Source of the DNA: Roseateles aquatilis
GTDB taxonomy: Bacteria; Pseudomonadota; Gammaproteobacteria; Burkholderiales; Burkholderiaceae_C
Direction of reading: 5' to 3'
Length of the DNA: 64,000 nucleotides
NCBI RefSeq assembly: GCF_002205645.1
Contig: NZ_NIOF01000004.1
Coordinates: 416,263-480,262 of the forward strand
The position numbers and the translations under genes are program-made. Shown piece after piece: positions 52,114 to 62,279 of this stretch; the stretch's first letter is position 1, and each line of letters begins with the position of its first letter. A model generated the notes under the pieces. It ran no database searches. It worked only from the letters and a program-made list of their open reading frames with translations, and was not told the origin of the DNA.

Positions 52114-52927
52114 GCATCCCTTCGTGCAAGGTGTTCTTGGGGCTGTGCTGGTCCTGAGCACTGCGCTGGTTGCTGCCGCGACGCCACAGGAAGCGAAGCT
52201 GCTGGCCGGCCTCAAGAAGACCCACCCCGGCACCCAGTTCACATCCGTGAGCGCCAGCGCCATCCCCGACCTCTACGAAGTCTGGATGGGGCCCAACGTG
52301 GCGTATGTGTCAGCGAAGAATCCTCGCTTCTTCGTCTTCGGTCGTGTCATCGACACCAAGACGATGACCGACATCACGGGACCCAAGCTGGCGCGGGCCG
52401 AGCAGGCACGCGGCGCTGCTGAGCCGCCCCAAGCGGAAGACAAGCCCGTCGCGGTAGACAAGCTCCCCGCGACCGATGCGATCAAGACCGTGCACGGCAC
52501 CGGCGCCCGCACCCTCTACGTGTTCAGCGACCCGGCGTGCCAGTACTGCCGCCGGCTCGAACCTGAGCTGGCCAACCTGCGGGACGTGACGGTCTACACC
52601 TTCGTCGTTCCCTTCCTGGGCCGCAACCTTCCACAGGCCGTGCTGTGCGCAACCGATCCCGCAAAGGCCTGGCGCGCGCTCATGGTCAACGGCGACAGCT
52701 CCGGCCTGGCCTCGCAGGCGGAATGCCCCTCCGCCCTGGACCGCAATCTGCAGCTCGCGCGGCAACTCGGCGTGTCTGGCACGCCCACGCTGTTCTATGC
52801 CGACGGCACAAGGACCGCAGGCTACGCCCCGGTCGCAGAGGTCGAACGACGCATCGCTGCAGCTGGAGATGCCTCGGGCCGCCAGGCCAGCGCGCGACCC
52901 ACCACCCCACAGGAGAAGTCGCCATGA
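52100..52927 (+). CDS. dsbC: DsbC-type thiol:disulfide interchange protein
   Basis: 275 residues. Signal peptide ([17 protein letters not shown]), an N-terminal dimerisation-like part and a thioredoxin domain with the active site in [13 protein letters not shown] (CQYC) and a cis-proline in [11 protein letters not shown]. It would isomerise disulfides in cysteine-rich transfer proteins such as TraN and TraU. A dsbC gene within the tra operon is characteristic of SXT/IncC systems. Overlaps traB by 14 bases and traV by four. Confidence 0.93.
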   Translation: MKKTEHPFVQGVLGAVLVLSTALVAAATPQEAKLLAGLKKTHPGTQFTSVSASAIPDLYEVWMGPNVAYVSAKNPRFFVFGRVIDTKTMTDITGPKLARAEQARGAAEPPQAEDKPVAVDKLPATDAIKTVHGTGARTLYVFSDPACQYCRRLEPELANLRDVTVYTFVVPFLGRNLPQAVLCATDPAKAWRALMVNGDSSGLASQAECPSALDRNLQLARQLGVSGTPTLFYADGTRTAGYAPVAEVERRIAAAGDASGRQASARPTTPQEKSP

Positions 52928-53550
52928 TTCGTCGCCAATCCTTCGCGCACGTCACGCTCGCCGTGGCAGTGGCTTGCTGCCTGTCAGCCTGCTCCAGTCT
53001 GAGTGGGTTGGACGGCACCTCGAGCTATGGCTGCAAGGCGCCCGAGGGCGTCAAGTGCCTTTCCGTCTCGGGGACGTACTACAACGCGCTGCAGAACAAC
53101 CTGCCTGCGCAGCGCCAGGGCCTGTCGGGCTCTTCAGCTCCGGCCCCGTCCGCACCTGCGCCGGCGCCGGCCCGCTTTCATGCCACGTCCGTGTCGACCG
53201 CCGGTGCCCCCGCGCCGGTAGGCGAGGCCTACGTGGCAGCGCCTCTACGCAGCTCGCCCAAGGTGCTGCGCCTGTGGATCAAACCCTGGGAAGACGCCGA
53301 CCGAGATCTGAACGGCGAGAGCCTCGTCTACGTCCAGGTGGACAACGGCCGCTGGATGGTGGACCACGTCCAGCGCCTGGCGCGCGAGCAGTACGCGCCC
53401 GTGCGCCCGATGAAGCTTCCGACCTCCGCGGCGCAAGCGGCCAGCGAGTCCGGCAAGCCAGGCGCCGCGCAGGCAAACGACGACGGGAACTCGCTGGCCG
53501 GCGCACTGCGCGCCCTGCAGAGCCGCGCTCCCGCCGCGGCCGACAACTGA
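52924..53550 (+). CDS. traV: Type IV secretion lipoprotein TraV (VirB7-like)
   Basis: 208 residues. Lipoprotein signal with lipobox LSAC near residue 23, then [20 protein letters not shown], the conserved TraV cysteine pair. The middle is Pro/Ala-rich, followed by [20 protein letters not shown] and [11 protein letters not shown]. It anchors TraK to the outer membrane. Starts in an ATGA overlap with dsbC. Confidence 0.93.
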   Translation: MIRRQSFAHVTLAVAVACCLSACSSLSGLDGTSSYGCKAPEGVKCLSVSGTYYNALQNNLPAQRQGLSGSSAPAPSAPAPAPARFHATSVSTAGAPAPVGEAYVAAPLRSSPKVLRLWIKPWEDADRDLNGESLVYVQVDNGRWMVDHVQRLAREQYAPVRPMKLPTSAAQAASESGKPGAAQANDDGNSLAGALRALQSRAPAAADN

Positions 53551-53575
53551 GCCTCGCCGGCCAAGGATCACGACC

Positions 53576-56182
53576 ATGCTCAACGTACTGCGCACTGGCC
53601 TGTTCGGCAGCGATGGTGCCGGCGACATCGGCGCGGGCCTCTTCGGATTCGGCGCCGCGGACGACTCGCCCGCCGACCAGTTCGCCAGCTGGCTGCCGTA
53701 TGCCTCCTACCTCGATGAAGAGCAACTGTTCGTCAACCGAGACGGCATCGGCTTCATGCTCGAGATCATGCCGCAGAGCGGCGCAGACGACCGCATGGTC
53801 GAGGTCCTGATCTCGCTCTATGCCAATTGCCCCCCCAACGCTGGGGTGCAGTTCCACCTTTTCGCGTCGCCGCACATCCGTTCCCAGTTGCGGCAGTACG
53901 CCAATCTGCGCTCCGAAGACGGTGACCAGGTCCACAAGGCGCAGACCTGGGGACGTCCGGCGCGAAACGACAACCTGTTCCGCAAGCTGGCGCGCCGGCG
54001 CTTCGAGCACCTGACCGGCGGCGCGCAACGCTCGCTCACGCAGGGCTTCCACTACACGATCCGTGACTTCCGCCTGATGATGAGCGTGTCCGTGCAAGGG
54101 GATGCGTCCAACCTCGCTCGGCGCGAGGAGATCGTCTCGCTGCGCGACGGCATGGCAACCACGCTGCGGTCCGCGTCGCTGCCCAACCGTGTATGCGACG
54201 CGGCGGACCTCATCAACTGGTGCTCGCTGTTCGTCAACCCCGACCGCATCACCAGCACACACGGCCCGGACCTGCACTACGACGACGGCCGCGAGATCCG
54301 CGACCAGATGGTCGACCACGACACCATCCAGGATGCCAAGGCCAATGGCCTTCACCTGTGGAAGGAAGGCGGCGGCCCGGGCATGGACGTGCGCTTCTAC
54401 TCCATCAAGTCCTTCCCCGAGCGCTTCGGACTGTGGCAGATGGGCGCGCTAATCGGCGACCTGATGCAGCCGGCCCTCCAGTACAACGCGCCATTCCTGC
54501 TGACGATGGGTGTCCATGTGCTGGACCCGAACGCCACGCGCACGACGGTGATCGCCAACCATGTCCGTGCCACGCAGAACGCCGACAGCAAGATGGCGCG
54601 GGTGATGCCGGACGTGAGCAAGAAGGCGCGCGACTGGACGGCAGCTGCCGACGTCATCGACGCTGGCGGCGCCATCGTCAGCCTCTACCACCAGCTCGCC
54701 GTCTTCAGCCCGCCCGAGCGCGCTGTGCAGACGCAGGAGACGGCCAAGGCCATCTGGCGGGCACGCGGCTTCGAGCTGAACGCCGATGTCTACATGCACC
54801 GCCAGGCGCTCATCGCCAGCCTGCCCATGACGCTGTCGCCGCGCTTCCATGGCGACCTTCGCAAGATGCGTCGCGTCACACGCAAGACGATGGGCAACGC
54901 GATCCACCTCGCGCCGCTGGTCGCGGAATGGCGCGGCACGCGAACGCCGACCCTGCTCTTCGGCGGCCGCCGCGGACAGCTCATGACGCTGGATGTCTAC
55001 GACAACGACCTCGGCAACTACAACTTCGCCATCATCGGTGCGCCAGGCTCCGGCAAGTCCGTGCTCATGAACGAGATGGCGTGGTCCTATCGATCCATCG
55101 GAGCGCGCGTCTGGATGATGGACCTGGGTCGTTCTTTCGAGAAGCTCTGCAAGAAGGCCGGCGGTACCTACATCGAGTTCCGCAGCGACGCCCGCATCAA
55201 CCTGAATCCCTTCAGCGTGGTCTCCGAAGAGCGGACGGCGGCAGATGGGTCCATCGAGGGCGGCATCAACGAAGACATCGACATGCTCAAGCCGGCCCTG
55301 GCCAAGATGTGCTCGATGGGCAGCACGCTCGAGGAGGTCCAGATCAAGGCGCTCGGCGCCATGACGTTGAAGCTGTACAAGCAGTACGGCCGCGAGTTGA
55401 CGATCACAGGACTGCGCGACGCGTTCATCACCGGCAGCATCCCCGAGCTCGGACTCAAGGGTGATCAGCGCATCAAGGATCTGGCCGTGATGCTGAACCC
55501 CTACACGAAGGACGGCGAGTACGCCCGTTTCTTCGAGGGGCGCAACAACGTCGACTTCTCGAACGACTTCATGGTCATCGAGAACGAGGAGCTCAAGCGC
55601 AAGCCCGAGCTGCATGCCGTCGTCAACATCCTTCTCATGTACCAGATCACCGGGCAGATGTACCTGACCCGTGATCGCAAGAAGCTGCTCTTCATCGACG
55701 AGCTGAAGCAGCAGCTCGGCGAGATCGGATCCGATGATCCGGTGAAGGCCGCTGTCGTCGAGGAGGCCGCGCGCCGCGCGCGGAAGTACGGTGGCGCGCT
55801 CGGCACGGCGACGCAAAGTGCTGACGACTACTACGGCTCTGCCCAGATGGAAGCGGCATTGAACTGCTCCGACTGGACGTTCCTGCTGCGGCAAAAGGCG
55901 GAATCCATCGAACTTCTCGGCCGCAACGGCCGCATCTCGATGGACGAGCCGAAGAAGCGGCTCCTCCAGTCGCTGCGCACCGAGCCGGGCGTGTTCTCCG
56001 AGTGCTATATCTCCTCGCCCGTCGGTGAAGGCGTCGCCCGGAACATCCTCGATCCGTTCAGCCACCTGCTGTTCAGCAACAAGATCGACGACAACGCGCC
56101 TCTCGACGAGTTGCGCCGCGCCGGCCTGTCGATTGACGACGCGATCAGCGAACTGCTGCGCCGCAGGGGGTACCAGGCATGA
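53576..56182 (+). CDS. traC: Type IV secretion ATPase TraC (VirB4-like)
   Basis: 868 residues, normal for the family. Conserved N-terminal FASWLPYASYLDEEQLFVN and GIGFMLEIMPQSGADDRM; Walker A in FAIIGAPGSGKSVLMNEMAW; Walker B in KKLLFIDELKQQL. It is the cytosolic motor of pilus assembly. It follows traV by 25 bases and overlaps trbI by four bases. Confidence 0.96.
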   Translation: MLNVLRTGLFGSDGAGDIGAGLFGFGAADDSPADQFASWLPYASYLDEEQLFVNRDGIGFMLEIMPQSGADDRMVEVLISLYANCPPNAGVQFHLFASPHIRSQLRQYANLRSEDGDQVHKAQTWGRPARNDNLFRKLARRRFEHLTGGAQRSLTQGFHYTIRDFRLMMSVSVQGDASNLARREEIVSLRDGMATTLRSASLPNRVCDAADLINWCSLFVNPDRITSTHGPDLHYDDGREIRDQMVDHDTIQDAKANGLHLWKEGGGPGMDVRFYSIKSFPERFGLWQMGALIGDLMQPALQYNAPFLLTMGVHVLDPNATRTTVIANHVRATQNADSKMARVMPDVSKKARDWTAAADVIDAGGAIVSLYHQLAVFSPPERAVQTQETAKAIWRARGFELNADVYMHRQALIASLPMTLSPRFHGDLRKMRRVTRKTMGNAIHLAPLVAEWRGTRTPTLLFGGRRGQLMTLDVYDNDLGNYNFAIIGAPGSGKSVLMNEMAWSYRSIGARVWMMDLGRSFEKLCKKAGGTYIEFRSDARINLNPFSVVSEERTAADGSIEGGINEDIDMLKPALAKMCSMGSTLEEVQIKALGAMTLKLYKQYGRELTITGLRDAFITGSIPELGLKGDQRIKDLAVMLNPYTKDGEYARFFEGRNNVDFSNDFMVIENEELKRKPELHAVVNILLMYQITGQMYLTRDRKKLLFIDELKQQLGEIGSDDPVKAAVVEEAARRARKYGGALGTATQSADDYYGSAQMEAALNCSDWTFLLRQKAESIELLGRNGRISMDEPKKRLLQSLRTEPGVFSECYISSPVGEGVARNILDPFSHLLFSNKIDDNAPLDELRRAGLSIDDAISELLRRRGYQA

Positions 56183-56535
56183 AACAGATTGCCCTGTCCG
56201 CGGCCATCTCGCTGCTGCTCACCTCCGGGGGCCTGCTCGCCTACGACCGGCTCGTCGCCCGGCCGGCGCAACGCATTGGGGTCGTCGACGTCTCCGAGGT
56301 CTATCGCCAGAAGGAAACCGAGTTCGCCGCGCTGATCACGGCGGGGCGTAACGAGGATGACCGGCAGCGCGCGATGGACCTGGCTGCGAGCTTCGCACGC
56401 CGGCTGCCACAGGCGCTGGAAGAACTGCCGCGCGAGTGCAGCTGCCTGGTCGTAATGAAGAGCGCCCTGGCCGGACCGACGCTGCACACCATCGACCTGA
56501 CACCACGGCTCAAGGCCAAGCTGGAGCAAACATGA
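56179..56535 (+). CDS. trbI: TrbI-like (F-type) transfer protein
   Basis: 118 residues. N-terminal hydrophobic anchor (ALSAAISLLLTSGGLLAYD), then IGVVDVSEVYRQKETEFAAL and LPQALEELPRECSCLVVMKS, the pattern of F-type TrbI proteins, which lie between traC and traW and influence pilus outgrowth or retraction. ATGA overlaps with traC and with the peptidase gene. Confidence 0.82.
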   Translation: MKQIALSAAISLLLTSGGLLAYDRLVARPAQRIGVVDVSEVYRQKETEFAALITAGRNEDDRQRAMDLAASFARRLPQALEELPRECSCLVVMKSALAGPTLHTIDLTPRLKAKLEQT

Positions 56536-57116
56536 GCACATCGTCGAATGCCGCGGCGCCCCGCGTCGGCCTGCTTGCTTGGTGGTCACGCGGCGCGCGG
56601 CTGCTCGGGTACGAGATGCGCCGGCGCTGGTACCTGTTCGCCGTCCTCGCGCTGATCTGGCTGCTGGCGGCGATGCGCCTGTTTGTCCACCACTCGCCAA
56701 TGCTGCCGGTGATGGTGAACTGGACGCCGAGCATTCCGCACCATCTTGTCTACGTGGACTACAGCGGATTGCCGCTGGCCCGCGGCGACCTGGTGGTCTA
56801 CGCATTCGAGGGCGAGGCGGCACGCCGGGACTTCCCTGGCTTGAAGGACCAGCCCTTCTTCAAGCGCATCGCTGGCGTCCCAGGCGACACGGTCACGGTG
56901 GTCGGCCGCGAGGTCTTCGTCAATGGCGTCGGCGTCGGTACCGCGAAGACCCACACCTTCGACCGCCGGCCGCTGGAGCCCATCGCCGCCACGGTCATCC
57001 CGCCGGGGTTCCTCTATGTACAGGGCACCAGCCCGGACAGCTTCGACTCACGTTATCGATCCAGCGGACTGGTCGCCATGCGCGATGTGACCGCCCGGGT
57101 CAAGCCGCTTCTGTAG
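56532..57116 (+). CDS. S26-family signal peptidase of the transfer system (TrhF/TraF-peptidase type)
   Basis: 194 residues. One membrane helix (YLFAVLALIWLLAAMRLFV), then the serine region NWTPSIPHHLVYVDYSG, and the lysine region FFKRIAGVPGDTVTVVGREV followed by FVNG. These match the S26 serine/lysine dyad of conjugative peptidases. It probably matures the pilin or another exported Tra protein. The position after trbI matches the peptidase gene of SXT and IncC elements. Confidence 0.9.
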   Translation: MSTSSNAAAPRVGLLAWWSRGARLLGYEMRRRWYLFAVLALIWLLAAMRLFVHHSPMLPVMVNWTPSIPHHLVYVDYSGLPLARGDLVVYAFEGEAARRDFPGLKDQPFFKRIAGVPGDTVTVVGREVFVNGVGVGTAKTHTFDRRPLEPIAATVIPPGFLYVQGTSPDSFDSRYRSSGLVAMRDVTARVKPLL

Positions 57117-57125
57117 GAGATCGCC

Positions 57126-57458
57126 ATGCGCCATTTACTACTGCCGGCCCTGCTTTTTGGCCTCTGCTCGCTCGCCGCCGGCCAGAGCGACGAGATGCAG
57201 ATCCGCGACGACGTGCCGATCGAGACCTACCTGGCACTGCTGGCCCAGGTCGCGCCGCCAGCGCGCGATGGTGCCGAAGCCTACATGGCCGCCTTCAAGG
57301 CGCGATGTGGACGGGCAATGACCACGATCGAGTTGCGCAAAGCCTTCGCCGAAGGCAGTGGCAACCCGACTTTGATGGCGATGATTCGCGCAGCGCATCA
57401 GAAGGACACCGCTGCGATGCAGCGACTGTCCGCCTCGATCACCTGCCCGCGAGGATGA
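57126..57458 (+). CDS. Exported hypothetical protein of the tra operon, 110 residues
   Basis: Signal peptide (MRHLLLPALLFGLCSLAAGQ) and a helical mature part with two cysteines (KARCGRA and SITCPRG) that could form a disulfide. No family recognised. It is inserted between the peptidase gene and traW with tight spacing, so a role in pilus assembly or the periplasmic core is likely. Confidence 0.65.
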   Translation: MRHLLLPALLFGLCSLAAGQSDEMQIRDDVPIETYLALLAQVAPPARDGAEAYMAAFKARCGRAMTTIELRKAFAEGSGNPTLMAMIRAAHQKDTAAMQRLSASITCPRG

Positions 57459-57459
57459 A

Positions 57460-58089
57460 GTGTCTCCGCTCGCGCGCATCATTCTCGTCGGCGCCATCCT
57501 CGGTGCCAGCGCGGCAGCGCGCGCCGAGAGCCTGGGAACCATCGGGCCGACCTATCCGATCGCCGAACAGCATCTGCTCGACCACATCATGGCCAAGCTG
57601 CGCGAGAAGGAGCGCAGCGGTGAGCTGAAGCAACTGCAGGAACAGGCCCAGGCTCGCGCGACGCAGTCCGTGCGCTCGCCGAAGCCGGTGCCGGGTCTGC
57701 GCCGCGCAGATACGGCGCGGACCTACTACTTCGACCCAAGCTTCACGCTCGACCGCAACGTCGTGGACGAGAACGGCCAGGTGCTGTTCCCTGCCGGGTT
57801 GAGGAAGAACCCGCTCGACGTCGTCTCACTGTCAAAGCACCTGCTGTTCTTCGACGCCCGAGACCCGCGGCAGGTGCAACGCGCGAGGGAGCTGATCGAC
57901 ACCTATCAGGGCCGCGTGAAGCCCATCCTCGTTGGCGGCAGCTACCTGGACTTGATGAAGGCCTGGAACCGCCAGGTCTTCTACGACCAGGAAGGCGCGT
58001 TGGTCAGGAAGCTGGGCATCACCGCGGTGCCTGCGATCGTTTCCCAGGAAGGCAATCGCCTTCGCATCGACGAGGTGGTGGTGAAGTGA
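57460..58089 (+). CDS. traW: Type IV secretion protein TraW
   Basis: 209 residues from a GTG at 57460 with GAGGA just upstream. Signal peptide (IILVGAILGASAAARA), then LGTIGPTYPIAEQHLLDHI, YYFDPSFTLDRNVVDENGQV and LLFFDARDPRQVQRARELID, the usual TraW landmarks. A periplasmic protein for F-type pilus assembly, acting with TrbC and TraU. Overlaps traU (GTGA). Confidence 0.94.
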   Translation: MSPLARIILVGAILGASAAARAESLGTIGPTYPIAEQHLLDHIMAKLREKERSGELKQLQEQAQARATQSVRSPKPVPGLRRADTARTYYFDPSFTLDRNVVDENGQVLFPAGLRKNPLDVVSLSKHLLFFDARDPRQVQRARELIDTYQGRVKPILVGGSYLDLMKAWNRQVFYDQEGALVRKLGITAVPAIVSQEGNRLRIDEVVVK

Positions 58090-59102
58090 AGCGACTCCTG
58101 CGCACGCTGCTCGCGGCAGCACTCTTCCTTGGCACGCTGGTGGCGGGGGGCGCCCCCATCGCGACCTGCACGGGCAAGTTCCCGAATCCGGTCACCGACA
58201 TCTGCTGGTCGTGCATCCTGCCGATCACCATCGGCCGCGCCACGGTCGGCAACTTCGGTGGCCAGGAGGACAACGACAGCAATCCGAGCAGTCCGGTGTG
58301 CAGTTGCGGCGTGAACCCCGTGGTCGGGCTCACCATCGGGTTCTGGGAGCCTGCTCGCCATGTCGAGGCCGTGCGCAAGCCCTTCTGTCTGCCCTCGCTG
58401 GGCGGCCTCAACCTGGATCCTGGCATCGCGGCGCCGGAGGGCGCGCGCTTCACGCGGCCGGAGGGGGACGGGGACGGCGGCTCGTTCTATCAGGCCCACT
58501 TCTACGTCAATCCCGTCCTCTACTGGATGGAGGTCGTGACGGACTTCCCCTGCCTCGAACGCGGGAGCTTCGATCTTGCGTATCTCACGGAGGTCGACCC
58601 ACTCTGGAACGACGACGAACTCACGGTCATTCTCAACCCGGACGCCGTGCTGTTCGCCAACCCGGTGGCCATTGCGGCCTGTGCCGCGGACTGTGTAGCC
58701 GCCACGCTGGGCTTCGGGCTGAACTCGCTGTTCTGGTGTGCGGGCTGCCAGGGCGGCATCTATCCGCTGGACGGCCAGGTGCAGTACCACCTGGGCGGCG
58801 TGCGCACCGCTGCACTTCTGGCGCAGCGTCTCACCGCCAAGATGCATCGGGAGCTGATCGCCTGGGGCTGGCATGGCCAGAAGGGGCTCTGTGGACCCTA
58901 CCTCGAACCGATCATGGACAAGTCGGCCTACAAGACGCAGCTGACCTATCCCATCCCGACCACCGACAAGCTGGACGGCAAGTGCTGCCAGCCCTTCGGA
59001 CGCACGACGGTTCTGTGGGGAGCCGGCAAGGAGTATCCCGTTCGAGGCGAAGACTTCGCCTTCATGCTGTTCAGGAAGAGGAACTGCTGTGTCGGCTACT
59101 GA
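58086..59102 (+). CDS. traU: Type IV secretion protein TraU
   Basis: 338 residues from a GTG at 58086 overlapping the traW stop. Signal peptide, then CTGKFPNPVTDICWSCILPI and many cysteines in conserved TraU positions (PVCSCGVNPVVGLTIGFWEP, FWCAGCQGGIYPLDG, KCCQPFGRTTVLWG). A cysteine-rich periplasmic protein needed for DNA transfer, probably a substrate of the operon's DsbC. Overlaps trbC by 14 bases. Confidence 0.95.
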   Translation: MKRLLRTLLAAALFLGTLVAGGAPIATCTGKFPNPVTDICWSCILPITIGRATVGNFGGQEDNDSNPSSPVCSCGVNPVVGLTIGFWEPARHVEAVRKPFCLPSLGGLNLDPGIAAPEGARFTRPEGDGDGGSFYQAHFYVNPVLYWMEVVTDFPCLERGSFDLAYLTEVDPLWNDDELTVILNPDAVLFANPVAIAACAADCVAATLGFGLNSLFWCAGCQGGIYPLDGQVQYHLGGVRTAALLAQRLTAKMHRELIAWGWHGQKGLCGPYLEPIMDKSAYKTQLTYPIPTTDKLDGKCCQPFGRTTVLWGAGKEYPVRGEDFAFMLFRKRNCCVGY

Positions 59103-59862
59103 CCACCCTTCTCGGCTGGCCGGCCTTGGCCTGGCCACCCTCCTCGCGTTCACCTGCCCGTCGACCGGCTCGCAGACGGCACCTGCCGCGCCGGTCGTAA
59201 CCGAGGCCGACGTGGCGAAGGCGGCCAAGCAGCAGCCAGTGATCACCGAGAAGGACATGGAGGCGGCGGCGCGCAAACATCGCATGCCCGCCGACGCCGA
59301 GCTGGCGCGGGTACCGATCCAGGGCACGCTGCGAATCGACGCCTTGCCGCAGCCTGCCACCCGTCGTCCGGTCGACCTCGGCGCGATCGCGAAGGGGTAC
59401 GAGGCCATGACTTCGCCCGGAAGCACCGGCGCACTGGCGAGCGGACCGGCGCTGCTCGTGTTCGTGAGCTTCTCCATGCCCGAGCCTGCATTGTCCCGGC
59501 TGGTCGACCAGGCGGCTCGTGCCGGAGCCACGATGGTGCTGCGCGGCTTCGTCGGCGGCTCACTGCAGCAGACCGTCCAGCGCACACAGCAGTTGATCGG
59601 GCAACGGCAAGTCGGTTTCCAGATCGACCCGCAGGCCTTCGATCGTTTCTCCGTGACGGCGACGCCGACTTTTGTGCTTCTGCGCGCTGGCGCCGTGCCG
59701 GCGCCCTGCGCCGCCGGCACATGTTTCCCGGCCTCTGGCTACGTCTCGACGGTGGGTGACGTCAGCGTGGACTACGCGCTCGAGTTCATCAAGCGCGGCG
59801 CACCCGGCTTCAAACAGGAGGCCGACAGCTTCCTGCTCAAGATGAAAGGGGGCCGGCGATGA
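59089..59862 (+). CDS. trbC: F-type pilin assembly protein TrbC
   Basis: 257 residues from a GTG at 59089. After a signal-like N-terminus and an Ala-rich linker comes ALLVFVSFSMPEPALSRLVD, ATMVLRGFVGGSLQQTVQ, FQIDPQAFDRFSVTATPTFV, the TrbC domain, a thioredoxin-like fold without an active CxxC. It works in the periplasm with TraW. Overlaps traN (ATGA). Confidence 0.92.
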   Translation: MSATDHPSRLAGLGLATLLAFTCPSTGSQTAPAAPVVTEADVAKAAKQQPVITEKDMEAAARKHRMPADAELARVPIQGTLRIDALPQPATRRPVDLGAIAKGYEAMTSPGSTGALASGPALLVFVSFSMPEPALSRLVDQAARAGATMVLRGFVGGSLQQTVQRTQQLIGQRQVGFQIDPQAFDRFSVTATPTFVLLRAGAVPAPCAAGTCFPASGYVSTVGDVSVDYALEFIKRGAPGFKQEADSFLLKMKGGRR

Positions 59863-62279
59863 ACACGAAACGCCTGGTCGTCTGGCTGAACATCTACGCC
59901 TTCCTGTTCACACGCATCGACGTCTACGCGCAGAGCGCACATGACCAGGGAACCGCGGCTGGGACCGCGGCTAATACGGTGATCCGCGGCATGGTGAACA
60001 CACCGTCGGCGACCGCCGTCGTTCCCGGCTACACGACGACACCGCCGGAAGCAGCGCTGGCCGGCAAGGCCAGCCTGGGCGCTGACGTCAATGCCAAGCT
60101 CGCCGCTTGCGCGACCACTCCGGCCGACCCCAACTGCCAAGCGCTGCGCAACGCCGTGCTATCGGCCAACACCCCGCGACCCGTGGTGAGCCCTGGCGAC
60201 CCGGCGGTAGTGGCGGCGCGCAATATCGCCCGCAACCCGTCCACCGACCTGGGGAGCCTCGCGGCGTACTACAGCGGCTGCACCACCTCCGAGGTCACAA
60301 CACCGGCACGCAACGAGACGCGCACCTGCGCGCGCTATGTCGGTGTCGGCAGCTACAGCTGCTCGAACTCGCTTTCCGTCGCCGTGTCGCGCTCCACGAA
60401 TTGCACGCCCGGCGACTGGTTCGCACATGCCGGCAGCGGCTCCACCGGCCTCGACGTTCAATGCCTCCCTGATCGGCCGGTCAATCAACAACATTTCCGG
60501 GTGACGTCGAGCGGGAGCCCGCTCGCGTTCTTCGACGTCGACATGGCGACGTCGGTCGTGTTCCCGCAGATCGTCGCGGTCCTGGGCACCAGCTACTCCT
60601 GGGTGGATGGCAGCGAGATCCAATCGGGTGTCTGGGTCGCTGACAAGTCGTGCTCGGGCTCAACGTGCAGCCTGACGGCGATGCTGGCCGACTCGCAGCG
60701 CGACATCTGCACCGGTGGCAGCGAGTCCATGACCTGCACCACCGAAAAGCCGTTCCTCGAGGTGTTGTCGGCGTGCCCGGCAGGAACGCTCAGCGGCGAC
60801 AACCTGCAGATCAATCCCTGCTGGAGCGGCGGCGAGTCCGGTTGCCCGCCCCCCGTGTTCCTCGACAAGAAGACCTGCTACCAGCCGGGCAGTCCCTCTG
60901 ACATCTACGCCCAGGACATGAGCTTCGTGTTCCCGGACATCTACTGGCGCGCCCAATCCGCGCGCTCGGTGATCGGCTGGACACCCAATCCGGCCTACGG
61001 CCCGATTCCGCAGATGAGCCTGACCTATACCCGGCCGGCGACCTCCGCCACCGGTGCCGACACCTGGAGCAGCCAATGCCCCACGCTGTCAGGGCCCGGA
61101 CGCTGCATGCCCGCCTCCGCGCCTCAATGTGTTGACGGTCCGTCCACCAAGATCATCGACGGCGTCGCGGTGACCCGCGACTGCTGGGAATACCGCACCA
61201 CGATGTCTTGCTCTGACACCGTGACGAGCGACCAGTGCGCACCTCTCGCCGCCACCGGCTGCACGCCGCTGTCGTCCACATGCGCCCAGACCAATGCCGT
61301 GTCAGGCGCTTGCGAGGTCTACCAGGACCAGTACAGCTGCCCGATGCCCGCAGAGACGGTCACAACGGCGTCGAGCTGCCCCACAAACGTCTTCTGCCTC
61401 GGATCGAACTGCTTCAACATCGGCTACGCCAACGACCCAGACTTCGGCAAGAGCATGTCGATGCTCGAGGCCGCGCGCGAGGCAGGCGTCTACCTGGACA
61501 CGGACCGCATGCAGGTCTTCAAGGGTGAAGACAACCGCTGCAGAGATCGGCTGCTGAAGAACTGCTGCTACTCCGACGGTGCGGGCGCCGGCATGACTAA
61601 TCAGAGCGTCTTCGGCTCAGGCACGCGGCTGGTCTACGACATCCTGATGAACTCGGAGAACCGAGAGTTCGTCATGGCCGGCATGAGCGCACTGATCACC
61701 GGCGCCGGATTCAGTGGCTCGTTCACCTCCTATGGCGTCACGATCGCCCTGAACGGAACGGCACTCCCCGCCGGCTCCACGGTGCTCTATTCGTCCTCTG
61801 CAGTCGCCGGCGAAGGCGTGGTCATTGCCTTCGATCCGTGGTCCCTCGTGATCGCCATCGTCATCTACGTGATCATGTCCATGATGTCGTGCAACGAAAC
61901 CGAGGGTCGGTTGGCACTGCAGGAAGGCGCAAGGCTGTGCCACAGCGTCGGCACCTATTGCTCCTCGTGCATCCGCATCCTCGGGCACTGCGTCTCCTGC
62001 ATCGAGCACACGACGTCCAAGTGCTGCTTCAACTCGATGCTCGCCCGCATCGTCAACGAGCAGGGCCGGGCCCAGATCGGCAAGGGCTGGGGCGGCTCAA
62101 ACTCCCCCGACTGCAGCGGCTTCACTGTCTCGCAACTGCAATCTCTCAACTTCGCGGCGATGGACTTCACGGAGTTCTACGCGTCCCTGGTGCCCAAGGC
62201 CCTCGATGTCACGGCAGTCCAGGGGAGCAACGCCGGCCGCGTGAACAACTGCTACTTCGGCCAAGGGAGGTGCAATTGA
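59859..62279 (+). CDS. traN: Mating-pair stabilisation protein TraN
   Basis: 806 residues and very cysteine-rich. N-terminal signal-like helix (LVVWLNIYAFLFTRIDVYAQ); conserved late region DRMQVFKGEDNRCRDRLLKN then CCYSDGAGAG, and CSSCIRILGHCVSCIEHTTS then KCCFNSMLARIVNEQGR. This is the TraN family: an outer-membrane protein that contacts the recipient and determines mating specificity. Size is between F TraN (about 600) and SXT/R27 types (about 900-1000). Needs disulfide isomerisation, which fits the operon's DsbC. Confidence 0.94.
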   Translation: MNTKRLVVWLNIYAFLFTRIDVYAQSAHDQGTAAGTAANTVIRGMVNTPSATAVVPGYTTTPPEAALAGKASLGADVNAKLAACATTPADPNCQALRNAVLSANTPRPVVSPGDPAVVAARNIARNPSTDLGSLAAYYSGCTTSEVTTPARNETRTCARYVGVGSYSCSNSLSVAVSRSTNCTPGDWFAHAGSGSTGLDVQCLPDRPVNQQHFRVTSSGSPLAFFDVDMATSVVFPQIVAVLGTSYSWVDGSEIQSGVWVADKSCSGSTCSLTAMLADSQRDICTGGSESMTCTTEKPFLEVLSACPAGTLSGDNLQINPCWSGGESGCPPPVFLDKKTCYQPGSPSDIYAQDMSFVFPDIYWRAQSARSVIGWTPNPAYGPIPQMSLTYTRPATSATGADTWSSQCPTLSGPGRCMPASAPQCVDGPSTKIIDGVAVTRDCWEYRTTMSCSDTVTSDQCAPLAATGCTPLSSTCAQTNAVSGACEVYQDQYSCPMPAETVTTASSCPTNVFCLGSNCFNIGYANDPDFGKSMSMLEAAREAGVYLDTDRMQVFKGEDNRCRDRLLKNCCYSDGAGAGMTNQSVFGSGTRLVYDILMNSENREFVMAGMSALITGAGFSGSFTSYGVTIALNGTALPAGSTVLYSSSAVAGEGVVIAFDPWSLVIAIVIYVIMSMMSCNETEGRLALQEGARLCHSVGTYCSSCIRILGHCVSCIEHTTSKCCFNSMLARIVNEQGRAQIGKGWGGSNSPDCSGFTVSQLQSLNFAAMDFTEFYASLVPKALDVTAVQGSNAGRVNNCYFGQGRCN

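Noticed and set aside
54449..56065. 538-residue minus-strand frame opposite traC
   Set aside because: Antisense shadow of the VirB4-like ATPase.
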